NCBI GenBank assembly: GCA_036244855.1
Contig: BQKZ01000115.1
Coordinates: 97,700-161,699 of the forward strand
Direction of reading: 5' to 3'
From: Temnopleurus reevesii
Lineage: Eukaryota > Echinodermata > Echinoidea > Temnopleuroida > Temnopleuridae
Length of the DNA: 64,000 bases
Under the pieces are notes generated by a model that worked only from the letters and a program-made list of their open reading frames with translations, searched no databases and was not told where the DNA came from. This document shows positions 11,497 to 22,605 of the stretch, piece after piece (the first letter of the stretch is position 1; every line of letters begins with the position of its first letter). Made by a program: the position numbers and the translations under genes.

Positions 11497-12111
11497 NNNN
11501 NNNNNNNNNNNNNNNNNNNNNNNNNNNNNNNNNNNNNNNNNNNNNNNNNNNNNNNNNNNNNNNNNNNNNNNNNNNNNNNNNNNNNNNNNNNNNNNNNNNN
11601 NNNNNNNNNNNNNNNNNNNNNNNNNNNNNNNNNNNNNNNNNNNNNNNNNNNNNNNNNNNNNNNNNNNNNNNNNNNNNNNNNNNNNNNNNNNNNNNNNNNN
11701 NNNNNNNNNNNNNNNNNNNNNNNNNNNNNNNNNNNNNNNNNNNNNNNNNNNNNNNNNNNNNNNNNNNNNNNNNNNNNNNNNNNNNNNNNNNNNNNNNNNN
11801 NNNNNNNNNNNNNNNNNNNNNNNNNNNNNNNNNNNNNNNNNNNNNNNNNNNNNNNNNNNNNNNNNNNNNNNNNNNNNNNNNNNNNNNNNNNNNNNNNNNN
11901 NNNNNNNNNNNNNNNNNNNNNNNNNNNNNNNNNNNNNNNNNNNNNNNNNNNNNNNNNNNNNNNNNNNNNNNNNNNNNNNNNNNNNNNNNNNNNNNNNNNN
12001 NNNNNNNNNNNNNNNNNNNNNNNNNNNNNNNNNNNNNNNNNNNNNNNNNNNNNNNNNNNNNNNNNNNNNNNNNNNNNNNNNNNNNNNNNNNNNNNNNNNN
12101 NNNNNNNNNNN
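11497..12111. other. Assembly gap 1 (615 N)
   Basis: A run of N. All ORFs spanning it are artefacts of translating N. Confidence 0.99.
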
Positions 12112-12894
12112 GTCGGTCAAACAATAATGGCATCATGGGATTATTCGTCCAGGGTCCTTCTTTCTCACGTTAGTGAACATTTAATTACCAGTGGTGTCCC
12201 CCAAGACAACGTTTTGAGTCCATATGCACTTACTTGCTACGCGTTGTCCCATGTAGTGCTGTTTTCCGATGTATCAGTGTGTATGAGGAATTTGTTGAAT
12301 TCGTACTGATGCAGTGTAAAATCCAACGCAATTATCAATGAATGTTAAGTGTAAATGATTCTGTCAATCTCTTTTTCCATTGACAAAATGATATTGTGTA
12401 ACATCATGTCATGTCCTTATTCTTATACATTTTTCCTATTAAATCTTATAAAGTAACAATTATTATTATAATAGATGTAATTTGCAATGCATAAAACCCA
12501 TCCTGTTGGATACTCAAAGTGACGTAAAAATAGTGTACAATCATGAAAAGCAACAATGTTATTACATAAAATGGAATAATAGATAGGAGAGCAAAGTTGA
12601 TTGGCCACCAACTGGCGCATACAACCTCAAAAAAGATTCATAAATTTGTAGATTCTTAAATATAAATAATAAACTACCACCAACTTGTCAGACAGCATGA
12701 ATTAGCTAAATGCAATTCATTCTTTGACGAATTGCGCCATGGCTCATTGGGAATGTCAGCTTGAGCAATCTTCTTGTCTTCTATCAAACATAGACCCACA
12801 ATTACTCGCTGTGTGGGGATTCGATGCCCTAAGCTATGAAGACTGTTTTCACATCCTCCGATAGATGAGCGTTCGGGTTTCACAAGTCCGCTAA
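12112..12894. other. Nothing recognised
   Basis: AT-rich sequence after the gap, without repeat matches to the gap's left flank. No supported ORF. Confidence 0.4.
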
Positions 12895-13135
12895 AGACCA
12901 ACTCACATCTTTGCGTTTTTAGCCTCCGTCGGCCCAGCGTTTTTGAAAGTTAAACACGCTCCACAAAAGTATACGCTTATTAGACAGTGGACTGATGTTC
13001 GGCTTGCACTCAAGGAGCGTACGCCTAACGTCAGTCCACCGTATGACCTGCGTCTTTGTGCGTCTAAGGAGCGTTTTTACGTATCAAAAACACCTGGCCG
13101 ACGCAGGCTAAACACACAAATGTGTGAGTCGGCCG
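12895..13135. mobile_element. MITE family A, copy 3, TAA target duplication
   Basis: The element is 241 bp, with TAA at 12892-12894 and again at 13136-13138. Ends are AGACCAACTCACA and TGTGTGAGTCGGCCG. The centre has CAAGGAGCGTACGCC and GTCAGTCCACC as in the other copies. The perfect 3-bp TWA duplication fits the PIF/Harbinger superfamily. Confidence 0.92.
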
Positions 13136-14681
13136 TAAGCAAAGGTTCTTGAATGAAAGACAGAGAACATAATTCGAAACTAGAAATCGATTAGCGGAAA
13201 TGTGCTTGCGCATTTGGGCATTTCTTAACCTTTCCGCCACCGGCACTTTGTGGGTAAGTGAGTGAATTTTTATCAGGGTGTAAAGCATGAAACGGGCAGT
13301 GCCTGCTGCCCGTAAGCTAGACATGTCTGAATAGTTTGAAAGCCTTCAAGAATCTCACCCGTCAAAAGTCAAGACGTTTATGAAGTGGTTGGAAGCTAGC
13401 CCGGTTCGGACACCTCACTGACGCAACGTGACTCCGTCAATAACGAATATATCATATCACGAAATGTCAGATTTTGGAGAATGGATCGAGCATATTTTAA
13501 AGACATCGAAACTTGGAAAAGGTTATGAACTCTGACCTATCGGGATACTTGATCATAAGCCCGCCTGAGGCAAATGCATCACATGCTTACTTTTTGTTTC
13601 ACACCTCTACTGACAAGACGGATGCATTTTGGAGATATCACTGAATTATCCTCGGTACAGTTACAATGTCAATTTGAAACCTCAAACAATACATTATTCG
13701 AATATATTTTCACAAACGTAAGGACACTGTCACACGGGATAGTCTCGAGGCACAAACTCTATCGATAGGCTTCGGCTTTCCGCCATATGTATAGTGCAAA
13801 ATCCAGAATCTGCTGTCGGAGACTAGATATACTATGATATGAATTATAGAATAAGTATTGTAGTCTCTGATTGAAGACTCTTTATTATGCACTGCAAAAA
13901 TTGCAACATGGAAGGCCAATGATATGTGCCTGCACACAACACAAGGGCTTTTTGCTAAACGTAAAAGTAAATAGTTTCCATCATTTTTTTTGCATCATCC
14001 GTCAAACGGTTGCTGCCAGATCACATTTTTCTTATTCATTCAGACCTCTTGTCTCTATAGATTTTTCTGTCGATTTTCTTTCTCCATCCCTGCGGTGTAT
14101 AATTGATTTTACAAAAATCTACCCTTTATCTGGACCCTTACGGCGACATTGACTTGACCATTTTGGACCCCGTTTGAAGATTTTAATCAATATTCTCTCA
14201 TATTTTTTCTATATTCCGTTTGTCATTTTTTTCCGAGCGTACTAGCTACATCGTGAAACTAGCCTTCCAAACGTCACTTTCATTGCATGCCTCGTATCTA
14301 TTCATGTCGAAAATACAAAAATCCATTAATTAAGAATATATTTCAGATTTTGAAAAAGATGAATATTGCAGCGTCTTGGCCAATAATTCTAAAAAGAGAG
14401 CAGCATATTTAGAATTTGGATCAAAATACAATGCTCACCTATTAGAAATAGACAACTTCAGTGGTTCACTTGATTGTGTCAGCAAATAGGCGGGATTACT
14501 AATAGATGCGTTCTTTATAGATAAAGGCTTGTCTTGACGATCCAAAAGCTTGCCCAAGGCTTGCCTAACGTATCAACAAGTAATTTTACTAGCCGATTTA
14601 AGGAATGCCACTTAAGTACGGTCGTTGGAAAAAAAACATAAATTATTAAACCAGCTTATAATAATACTACTACTAATAATG
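13136..14681. other. Nothing recognised
   Basis: 1.5 kb without a recognised repeat. ORFs of 64-93 codons (13574-13768, 13871-14152 and a minus-strand one at 13710) overlap each other and have no motifs. Confidence 0.35.
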
Positions 14682-14778
14682 ATGATTACCGGCTTTTATA
14701 TAGCGCTTATCAACTATTTATGAAGAATTCTCCATTAAACCGTTCTACAATTGCAGGATTATTACCCTGGCTTTAGCA
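14682..14778 (-). mobile_element. SINE/LINE 3' tail fragment
   Basis: Read on the minus strand, it contains GCTAAAGCCAGGGTAATAAT, which matches the S1 body, then AAGCGCTATATAAAAGCC and an ATT/AGT-rich tail. The 5' part is missing. It may be S1 or a related SINE. Confidence 0.6.
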
Positions 14779-15149
14779 GTGCACATATCTCGGAAGTATT
14801 CACAGCAAGAAGAAAAGCAAAAATCCAATAGAGCTGGAACATCTCAATTTGTAATATTTCTCTTCGTCTTTAATATTTCTGAAGAAATTGTTCCCTACAT
14901 TATTAGTTTTTTCGAAAATAATCATTCATTTTCCTTCAGGGTGTTGCTATTTTTACAAGTCTACACATAGTGTGAAAAGCATATATCATAAACTCTCTGG
15001 AGAGCAGCCTCATTGAAGAGGCTCTTATATGCCCAGATAATGAGAGAAAATATTCCATCAAGTGACATCAAGCAGTGTCTGAAAGTTGAAGTTGAAAAGT
15101 TCACCCGCCATGTTCTTCTTCATGCTTTAAGGATCTCAGGGATTTTTTT

Positions 15150-15228
15150 TTCCTGTACATCCCCCGTATTCTTTCGCTATGTCAAAANTTTTTTCCTGTA
15201 CATCCCCCGTATTCTTTCGCTATGTCAA
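15150..15228. repeat. 38 bp duplication around a single N
   Basis: CCTGTACATCCCCCGTATTC and the following 17 bases (TTTCGCTATGTCAAA) occur twice, separated by one N at 15188. This looks like an unresolved overlap in the assembly rather than biology. Confidence 0.85.
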
Positions 15229-15234
15229 ATAATA

Positions 15235-15410
15235 ACACGATATAAACTATTTCCGTAAAATAAAGTGGGACACAGACAATACGGTAGGTCCGTACGGCGT
15301 GTATTCAACTGTGCGGACACAACAATGACAAGCTGGTTCCGATTTCAAGAGCAAATAGCATTGAATTTGCGTTCGACTTAATTTTTCGGAAGTAGTTTAT
15401 ATCTTGTATA
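15235..15410 (+). mobile_element. MITE family F, copy 1
   Basis: The ends are inverted: ACGATATAAACTATTTCCG on the left and, read outward, ATATAAACTACTTCCG on the right. The interior phrases GTGTATTCAACTGTGCGGAC and GGTTCCGATTTCAA are shared with the copies at 16157, 32801 and 33586. Confidence 0.85.
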
Positions 15411-15710
15411 ATATATTCATATATATATTAACAAATACAATTACTTTTATATAGTCGCCATCAAATGTTGCATACATTTAGTGTTGTTAGGCTGGACAAA
15501 CATTATAGCTGGACTGATCTAGCAACAAGCACTGTATGCAATACATATCCCCGCGATTGAAATGTGATTATTTGTTATCAGGGGAACAACTGATTTAACA
15601 CTGTGCATTAGACAAAGACGCGTGCATAAAATTTGAATATATTACGAAAGGGGTCGTCAATTCATTCCGCTTCACGATACAATCATACTTGTATATAAAC
15701 TGAACAATGC

Positions 15711-15991
15711 GTTATGTTGTAGTGTAGTGGTTCTGACTCTCGCCTTTCAACACGAGGGTCGTAGGTTCGAATCCTACCCATGGCGTCAATTTCCTTCAGC
15801 AAGAAATTTATCCGCATTGTGCTGCACTCAACCCAGGTGAGGTGAATGGGTACCGGTAGGAAGAAATTCCTTCAATGCAGTGAGCGCCGAATGGTAGCCA
15901 TGCTATAGCCGGGTAATAATGCACAGAGTGCTTAGAAACACTTCGTATTAAGCGCTATTTAAATGTTGTGTATCATTATTATTATTATTAT
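15711..15991 (+). mobile_element. SINE family S1, copy inside the tandem array
   Basis: The A box (AGTGTAGTGG), the B box GGTTCGAATCC (15764-15774) and the complete S1 body are present. The tail is diverged (AAGCGCTATTTAAATG) and ends in (ATT)n. It lies between the first diverged array unit and the second. Confidence 0.9.
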
Positions 15992-16156
15992 GTTTTAACA
16001 TAATGTACTCGAATGAGATCATAATCCGCAGTCTAACCAATTATTATCAGACACATTGATTAACATTTTGCAATATTAGCCAGTCATGAGGAAATGATAT
16101 AAATGATTATGTAATGGAAATGGATCACCTTCATTTGTATATATAATTTGTATTCA

Positions 16157-16330
16157 ACACGATATAAAGTATTTCCCCAAAATTAAGTTGATCGCAGACA
16201 ATCGATCCGTACGCCGTGTATTCAATTGTGCGGACACAACAATGACAAGCCGGTTCCGATTTCAATAGCATTACAAAGGAGCATTGAATTTGCGTTCGAT
16301 TTAATTTTTCGGAAATAGTTTATATCGTGT
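16157..16330 (+). mobile_element. MITE family F, copy 2, inserted in the tandem array
   Basis: AACACGATATAAAGTATTTC on the left mirrors GAAATAGTTTATATCGTGTT on the right. The interior matches copy 1. Its presence accounts for the greater length of this array unit compared with the next. Confidence 0.88.
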
Positions 16331-16910
16331 TATTCTTGTACATAATAAATCATAATATAATGCTACTGCCAGAACTAATTTAAAAAATCATTCATGTTTT
16401 CGAGGGTCGAGCACATTGTGTGTGAAGAGCATAAATGATGAACCCTCGAGAGAGCCGCCTCGCTGAAGAGAGGCTCTTAATATCCACAAAGATGGGAGAG
16501 AATATTCCATCAAGTGTCATCTAGCAATGTCTGAAGATTGAAAAGTCCATCAAGCCTCAATTCTTTCCTTTTTGTGGGGTGGGCTTTTTTTAGCTATACT
16601 TGGTGGTTTTCCAATAAGAAATTTAATATAATGTACTCGAATTTATTCATGTTTGCCCCAAGACAAAGTATGTATTCAGCTGTTAACAAATAGAGATTAA
16701 CATTCGTCCATACTTGCCAGACCAGGAAATGATATTGATATTTTTGTAATGAAAGTGGATCATCTTCATTTATATATACATGTCTAGTATTTTTGTAGAT
16801 AATAAATCATAATACAATTTCACTGCTAGCACTAACTTCCGCACAAAATCATTCATGTTTTCAAGGGTCGAGCACATAGTGTGTGAAGCACATAAATCAT
16901 GAAGTCTCGA

Positions 16911-16938
16911 GAGAGCCGCCTCACTGAAGAGAGGCTCT
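16911..16938. repeat. Conserved stem-loop within the array unit
   Basis: GAGAGCCGCCTC pairs with GAGAGGCTCT across an 8-base CACTGAA-type loop with one bulge. The same stem occurs in the units at 16387 and 17371. In the diverged unit near 15000 it changes to AGCCTC/GAGGCT and still pairs. Confidence 0.6.
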
Positions 16939-17540
16939 TACAATCCACAAAGATGAGGGAAAATATTCCATCGAGTGTCATCTAGAGATGTCTGAAGATT
17001 GAAAAGTCCATCCCGCCATGCTCCTGATGCTCTTCTTCATGCTTCAATGGTCTCAGGGTTTTTTGTGGGTTTTGTTTTTGGTGGGGGTTTGTTTTGCTTT
17101 GCGCCCCGGTTTTTCAAATACTGCTTGATTCTACTCCACAGTGGAAATTAGCGCACACTTGTACATTTTGACTGTAACTTAGGCAAAAACATTTATGAAT
17201 AATTGCATAGGAAAGAATTACATAGCAATGACGACTCGTATAGTACATAGCCTATTTATCATAAATTGTTATGTAATGGAATTGGATCAGCTTCATTGGT
17301 AATTATTATTCTAGTGGCTTATCATTTATAATAATTTTCACTGCCAGCATTAATTTTCTCAAAAAAAAAATCATTCATGTTTTCAAGGGTCGAGCACATT
17401 GTGTGTGAAGCACATAAATCATGAACACTCGAGAGAGCCGCCTCACTGAAGAGAGGCTCTTACAATCCCCAAAGATGAGGGAAAATATTCCATCAAGTGT
17501 CATCTAGAAATGTCTGAAGATTGAAAAATCCGCAACGCCA

Positions 17541-17989
17541 TGCTCTGGTTCTTGCTCTCAAATGGTCGAGTGTTTATTTGCCAGTGCAATATGTCACCGA
17601 GAGGGATATCACCAGCAATCCCTTAGGCTCAACTAAAATGGCATTCAGTAAAGAGTGATTTTGTACTAAATATTGAGATGGTTCATACAGAAAAAAGACA
17701 CACATCGATTGGCAGACTTGTATTCGTAGTATATGCTCAGATCCAATAAAATAGACCAATCATCAAATAGGTTTAGCATGGAAAAACTTGAGAAAAAAAA
17801 TCTGCTTCTTATTTTGCTTTCACCTTTCGTCATGTTTCACTCAGCTCATATTGAATATCCTGAAATGATTCTTTCACAAGAAAGGATTTTTCCTATACAA
17901 TCATTGTCAATAGAATGTACAATCATCCATACAATCTTTATACCCGGAATCCGGAAGGATTAGAAAGCTATTTAAAGAGGATTTATTTG
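17541..17989. other. Nothing recognised
   Basis: Two opposing ORFs of 61 and 76 codons without motifs. Confidence 0.4.
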
Positions 17990-18785
17990 ATAATAATGAT
18001 AATAATAATAATATTGGCATTTATATAGCGCTCTTACAGAACAATGTATCACAGCGCTTTACAGTGTCAAAGAAAATTGATTACCTACACAAAATACATA
18101 ACAACAAATTATTTAACTATTAAAGAGAAGGGTTTTTAGGGAACGTTGAAAGATAGCAAGAGAAGAAGAGGATCGAACAGCCTGAGGGAGATTATTCCAG
18201 AGATGTGGTGCAGAAATTGAAAAGGATCGATCCCCGAAGCGTGTGCGACTTCTTGGAACCGAGAGCAAAGTTGGGTCGTTGCTAGATCTAAGACCATGTC
18301 TTCCTGGTTGATGCATTGATATAAGGTTTTGGAGGTAGGAGGGAGCCATCTCATGAATGCACTTGTAGGTCATCGTGAGGATTTTGTAAGTGATTCTTTT
18401 TTCTATTGGAAGCCAGTGCAGTTGACGAAGGAGGGGAGAGGCATGGTCGTATTTCTTTGCGCGGAACACCAACTTTGCTTCTCGGTTCTGAGCTCGTTGC
18501 AAGCGATGGATATTAGACACAGAAATATTACACAGAAGAGAATTTGAATAATCAGTCCTAGATGTGACGAGAGCACGCACCGCATGCTCACACGCAGACT
18601 TGTCTAGGTAGGGTCTGATCTGGCCAATGTTAGATAGATGGACGTGGAGCGTACTAGAAAGCGATGACACATGGTGATTCATCCCCAGACTAGGATCTAA
18701 TACCACACCTAGGCTTCTCACAGATGTTGAAGGCTTGATGACCGCATCACCAATCGTAAGAGTGATATCGGAGACAAGATTACGG
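17990..18785 (-). pseudogene. LINE (L2/CR1-like) 3' fragment: reverse transcriptase C-terminus
   Basis: A minus-strand frame of about 220 codons ends with a stop near 18114. It shows the pattern of the C-terminal part of CR1/L2-type non-LTR reverse transcriptases: LGVVLDPSL near the start, IRPYLDKSA, LVTSRTDYSNSLL, LQRAQNREAKLV, LHWLPIEKRITYKIL, a region near VPRSRTRFGDRSFS, then LWNNLP and a final SLKTLLF. The catalytic core (including the YADD-type box), any endonuclease and ORF1 are absent, so this is a 5'-truncated dead copy. The frame continues upstream of the first in-frame GTG to about 18785. Downstream lies a 3' tail with AGCGCTATATAAATGCC and (ATT)n at about 17990-18020. Family level (CR1, L2 or Rex-like) is inferred from memory. 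Confidence 0.85.
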
Positions 18786-18849
18786 AACGATAAATGATAA
18801 ATGCTTTTATCAATTATTCAATTCCAACATTTTATTAAATCACAGCTGA

Positions 18850-19050
18850 AATTATCTTCTCCTGTTAGACAATTTGCCAAACAACCGCAGACTGGCGCCA
18901 TTATTTCGATATTGCTTTAGCCCTTTCTTGTTGAACACCAAATAGGGCAGCAGCACCTCCAAACTTTCAACGTCTTTGGGTATGTCGCGGTTGGGAATCG
19001 AGCCCAGGATCTGCAGGTAATTAGGCGAGTGCTGTTTTTATTGATTGTTA
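18850..19050 (-). mobile_element. Possible tRNA-derived SINE remnant
   Basis: On the minus strand, a head ACAGCACTCGCCTAATTACC is followed by GGGCTCGATTCCC, similar to a pol III B box. No second copy is visible in this window, so the call is weak. Confidence 0.35.
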
Positions 19051-19577
19051 TTTAAAAAAAAATCAAATAAAGCTGTCTGACCTGTGTATGAGTAATATTT
19101 TGAATTGCAGCTCTTTTGGACCACAAAATGTCGATTCTAACCTAATGTGTTCACAGCTTAGCTTTTGTACACCATCAACCATTGATGTGGCATTTAGGAT
19201 CTGGTAATTTAGAATTATGTAAAGAAAAGCAATGTGTACTTTTTGCCGATTAAACGCTTTTTTCACTCACTCAAAGGAAACTTATTCGAGTAAACATTCA
19301 ATGACAGAAAGAAGTACTCACAGTAAATTGTGTTAGAAAGTTCACATCAATGACGTCTTCTAAAGATCAGAAGGTTCCCCATATACTCCGAGGCCCCTTG
19401 TATTAGCCTGATAACCCTGAGGCGGTAAAACATGGCGAGGGGTACAAGCCAAACAAGGGGAACAAGGGGAGGGGTTTTGCCGGAGTCAGAGTAATATTGG
19501 TTTTTGACGCCTTGATGGGAGAATGTTCAATGGATGCGTAACTCTTCATCACAAGACAAGCGAACTGCAAAAAGTAG
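19051..19577. other. Nothing recognised
   Basis: Overlapping short ORFs on the minus strand without motifs. Confidence 0.4.
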
Positions 19578-19790
19578 CGGTGACAAATACTAGTTTGAAA
19601 GCACATACCCTAGACTTTCGGTGTGTGCGTGCGCAGAGCATGATACAGGTTATACATTGTGTGACTATATCACACACATACAGCATTGCTCTATCCTCAG
19701 AAGCATGCAGACACATACCCTGTATCACTCTCTGTGTATGCGCACAACGAAACCCAAGGGTCTGTTCTGGCAGACTAGACAAAATACCGT
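19578..19790. mobile_element. Palindromic MITE of about 213 bp
   Basis: The inverted arms run about 19578-19655 and 19712-19790. Shared strings read from each end include CTAGT, CATACCCT/AGACCCTT and TGATACAGG. Because the element is palindromic, both strands contain ORFs of 80-89 codons with look-alike peptides (FRCVRAQ and FRCAHTQ). They are not genes. Confidence 0.7.
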
Positions 19791-20560
19791 AACACTTTTG
19801 CACTTTCTCTCACTCTTATTGAAATGCCTTTTTGCGATATCAACAAAAATAAGTCGACGCTGAATTCAAACTTAAATTTGATATACACCACACTGATGTC
19901 AATATATATGGGGATAGCTAAGAGTAGAGTAGATGAAAGGGGGGCCAACCTCTGGAATTTTCACAGTTTGTTCATTCTTCTTTTTCAATGATGACATGAT
20001 AATTTAAGATGTGGGCTCCCATTCAAGAATCTACATAAGCGGAAATTAAACCTCCGCATATAGACCCATGGTTTCTATGCTTTTACGTTTCATTTGATTT
20101 TTACTCAATTTTTGCACCCCTTTGTTTCGTTTTTTCCGTTTATATTTCAACCTATTTTCTAAAAGTGGAACTTACGTGCGTCATGGTCTACACCTGCGCC
20201 ATATGGTGTCAGCGTACCAACTGGCTTCAAAACAATGTATTTTGTTTATGTTTTAGTCAATTGATGGGAGCATTCCTCACGAAAAAATTACTTTAACGAG
20301 CCATATTTGTGTAGCTTAATTGTCGATGTTCTTCAAATTTATAATACTGTTTGGCATATACGACAAAGGCAACAATAAAGTTGTTTTATTCTAATTATAT
20401 GCTTACTCGAATCAAACCATTCAAATGTAATCCAACAAAAAGAAGGATTTAATGAACTCTTCATGAGCAAAGCTTTACTTGGTTAAAATTTCTTTCAGGA
20501 CAAGTCTCTTTGTGCATTTTTATCAACATAAGATCCATTCTAACCACTTTATTTCAAACC
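19791..20560. other. Nothing recognised
   Basis: AT-rich sequence, no supported feature. Confidence 0.4.
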
Positions 20561-20605
20561 GAAGTTTCATCAAGATTTGTCAATTAGTCAGCGCTGACAA
20601 ACACA
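20561..20605. mobile_element. Fragment of the 38172-type MITE
   Basis: GTTTCATCAAGATTTGTCAA followed by TTAGTCAGCGCTGACAAA matches the terminal and sub-terminal parts of the hairpin element at 38172-38328. The other half is missing. Confidence 0.55.
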
Positions 20606-20770
20606 TACACACACACCCGGTCACATACAGTCCGAGCAAATATCCCGATTTAGCTAACATAATATTAACTCAAAAAGGCTAATTCCGAAGTCCCGCCGGC
20701 TCGAACTTCCTTCCAGATTACACGCAAGTCTATGGGGGATTGAAACAACTTTTTATAAGATGAACAGGTA

Positions 20771-20862
20771 GCACACGGTGGAACGATTTTCTGTTTGGCA
20801 TACGAAAATATGAATAATCTTTCCTCTCGGAGACCATTTTTGCAGATCGATCCACCGTGTGC
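20771..20862. mobile_element. Small TA-flanked palindromic MITE, 92 bp
   Basis: GCACACGGTGGA on the left mirrors TCCACCGTGTGC on the right. TA lies immediately outside both ends. A TA target site suggests Tc1/mariner or a similar group, but only one copy is visible. Confidence 0.55.
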
Positions 20863-21204
20863 TAATTGCCATAAATCATCCCTGTTTGCAAGTGCCTTAA
20901 CAAGATAGATTTTTTCAATGCGCTCTGAATTTTCAGGCTATTCTAACGCAATGCAACGCCGAACGCGCGCGCATACGTACGCGTATGTTCGTTTTTGTTT
21001 CTTCCCACTGCTCGTGACAAATCTTCGAGTGAATTTTGTTTCAAATAATATCCATCTTTAATTAACTTTTATGTTGAATAAATAAATCGAAGCGACTTGA
21101 ACTTAGAATATATCCAACGACCGCAACGACGATTTACGTTTAGTGAAGCTCGAAAATATCCCGAAAGGGATAACTCAGAATTAGCCAAATAAAGATATTT
21201 GCTC

Positions 21205-21330
21205 GAACTGACATAGGACCCCGGAAGCTACACGATTCAACACGACTCTTTGTTTGCAGGCAGTTAACTGTGAATTAACAAAGAGTCGTGTTGAGTCGTG
21301 TTGCTTCCGGGGTCCTATGTGACCAGGGTC
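21205..21330. mobile_element. MITE family C, copy 1 (decayed left end)
   Basis: A hairpin built of ACATAGGACCCCGGAAG, CACGATTCAACACGACTC and a central GCAGTTAACTGTGAATTAAC, then the inverted arm. The left terminus has lost the AGCCC start. TAA follows the right end. Confidence 0.88.
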
Positions 21331-21853
21331 TAACCTTTAACCTAGAAATAATATCTCTTTAACATTTCCCATATAATCCCATAAGCAACATTAAGATGAA
21401 TTATCAATCAATTAGTCTCTCGCATGGGCATCCCGGGCGCCCGATCATTCAAAAATTCTACTTAAATCCGTTGACCTTTAGCAGAGATTTCCCTTTGGAT
21501 TCCATCACTCTTTATGAACTTCATCCAACCGTTCATTTAGCATTCTTATGATTGATGTCATTCCCAAGAGGTGTTTGAAATGTGCTTTGGTTTTAGTAGT
21601 GAACGTTAATGCAGTTTACATTGGCTTCGTGAGTCCTTTCCGTTTTGAGCAGACTGGCGTGATTTTCCCTACGTTTTTCTGGGTCTGATGATGAACTGCT
21701 TATCCCTCAGTTTGCACACTTAGATCAATTTGAGGTTGATTAATTCATATGTGGAAATTGGATTATGGTGAAAAGCATAACTGAGATTCCAAATTTATAT
21801 TTGTATATTAAAACTTGCACTGATGGGATATCGTGTTATTGAATAAAACAGAG
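21331..21853. other. Nothing recognised
   Basis: No supported ORF or repeat. Confidence 0.4.
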
Positions 21854-22605
21854 GGTATATGTGCCCCATCAATGCACCATGGTATTTTGTGACTAGTCTC
21901 GCAAACCTTTTAAGACCAAAATAACGATGAATTCCTTAAACCAAAAATGATTCAAACACGTGAATTCATGTATGATGGGGTCACATTAATTCATATCCTT
22001 TTTCTAGAGCATTTTTGGATCGTGGTACTTAGCACAATATATCTCCTAAAATACAAAATTATTTTTTTAAATCTTGGCACGAAATGAAACTAGATATTTC
22101 AGGCTTCAAATATTTCCAAAAATAAAATTANNNNNNNNNNNNNNNNNNNNNNNNNNNNNNNNNNNNNNNNNNNNNNNNNNNNNNNNNNNNNNNNNNNNNN
22201 NNNNNNNNNNNNNNNNNNNNNNNNNNNNNNNNNNNNNNNNNNNNNNNNNNNNNNNNNNNNNNNNNNNNNNNNNNNNNNNNNNNNNNNNNNNNNNNNNNNN
22301 NNNNNNNNNNNNNNNNNNNNNNNNNNNNNNNNNNNNNNNNNNNNNNNNNNNNNNNNNNNNNNNNNNNNNNNNNNNNNNNNNNNNNNNNNNNNNNNNNNNN
22401 NNNNNNNNNNNNNNNNNNNNNNNNNNNNNNNNNNNNNNNNNNNNNNNNNNNNNNNNNNNNNNNNNNNNNNNNNNNNNNNNNNNNNNNNNNNTTATGCCCC
22501 ATCAATGCATCCTGGTATTTTGTAACTGGTCTCGCAAAACTTTAAGACCAAATCTGCGACAAACTCCTCAGACCAGAAATAATTCAAACATGCGAGTTCG
22601 TTATA
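21854..22605. repeat. Direct repeats flanking gap 2
   Basis: The left copy (about 21860-21970) and right copy (about 22495-22605) share GCCCCATCAATGCA, TGGTATTTTGT, GTCTCGCAAA and ATTCAAACA at about 80% identity. The gap therefore lies between two members of a tandem or local repeat. Confidence 0.85.
22131..22491. other. Assembly gap 2 (361 N)
   Basis: A run of N. ORFs crossing it are artefacts. Confidence 0.99.

Larger units (their letters stand above)
14936..17540. repeat. Degenerate tandem array, about four units, with insertions
   Basis: A block of about 165 bp recurs at about 14938-15150 (diverged), 16387-16552, 16851-17030 and 17371-17535. It includes TCATGTTTTCAAGGGTCGAG, GTGTGTGAAGCACATAAATC and AATATTCCATCAAGTGTCAT. 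The sequence between blocks is also related: TAATGTACTCGAAT occurs near 16000 and 16625, and TGGATCA-CTTCATT at three places. Unit spacing is about 460-630 bp, and the longer spacing is explained by an inserted MITE. Each block carries a stem-loop (see 16911-16938). Confidence 0.8.

Noticed and set aside
11408..12309. ORFs of 223-287 codons over gap 1
   Set aside because: Almost all residues are translated N; the real bases at each side encode nothing recognisable.
16911..16938. Histone mRNA 3' stem-loop
   Set aside because: The stem resembles GGCTCT/AGAGCC in part, but the loop is not the TTTC type, no histone ORF is nearby and the unit is repeated.
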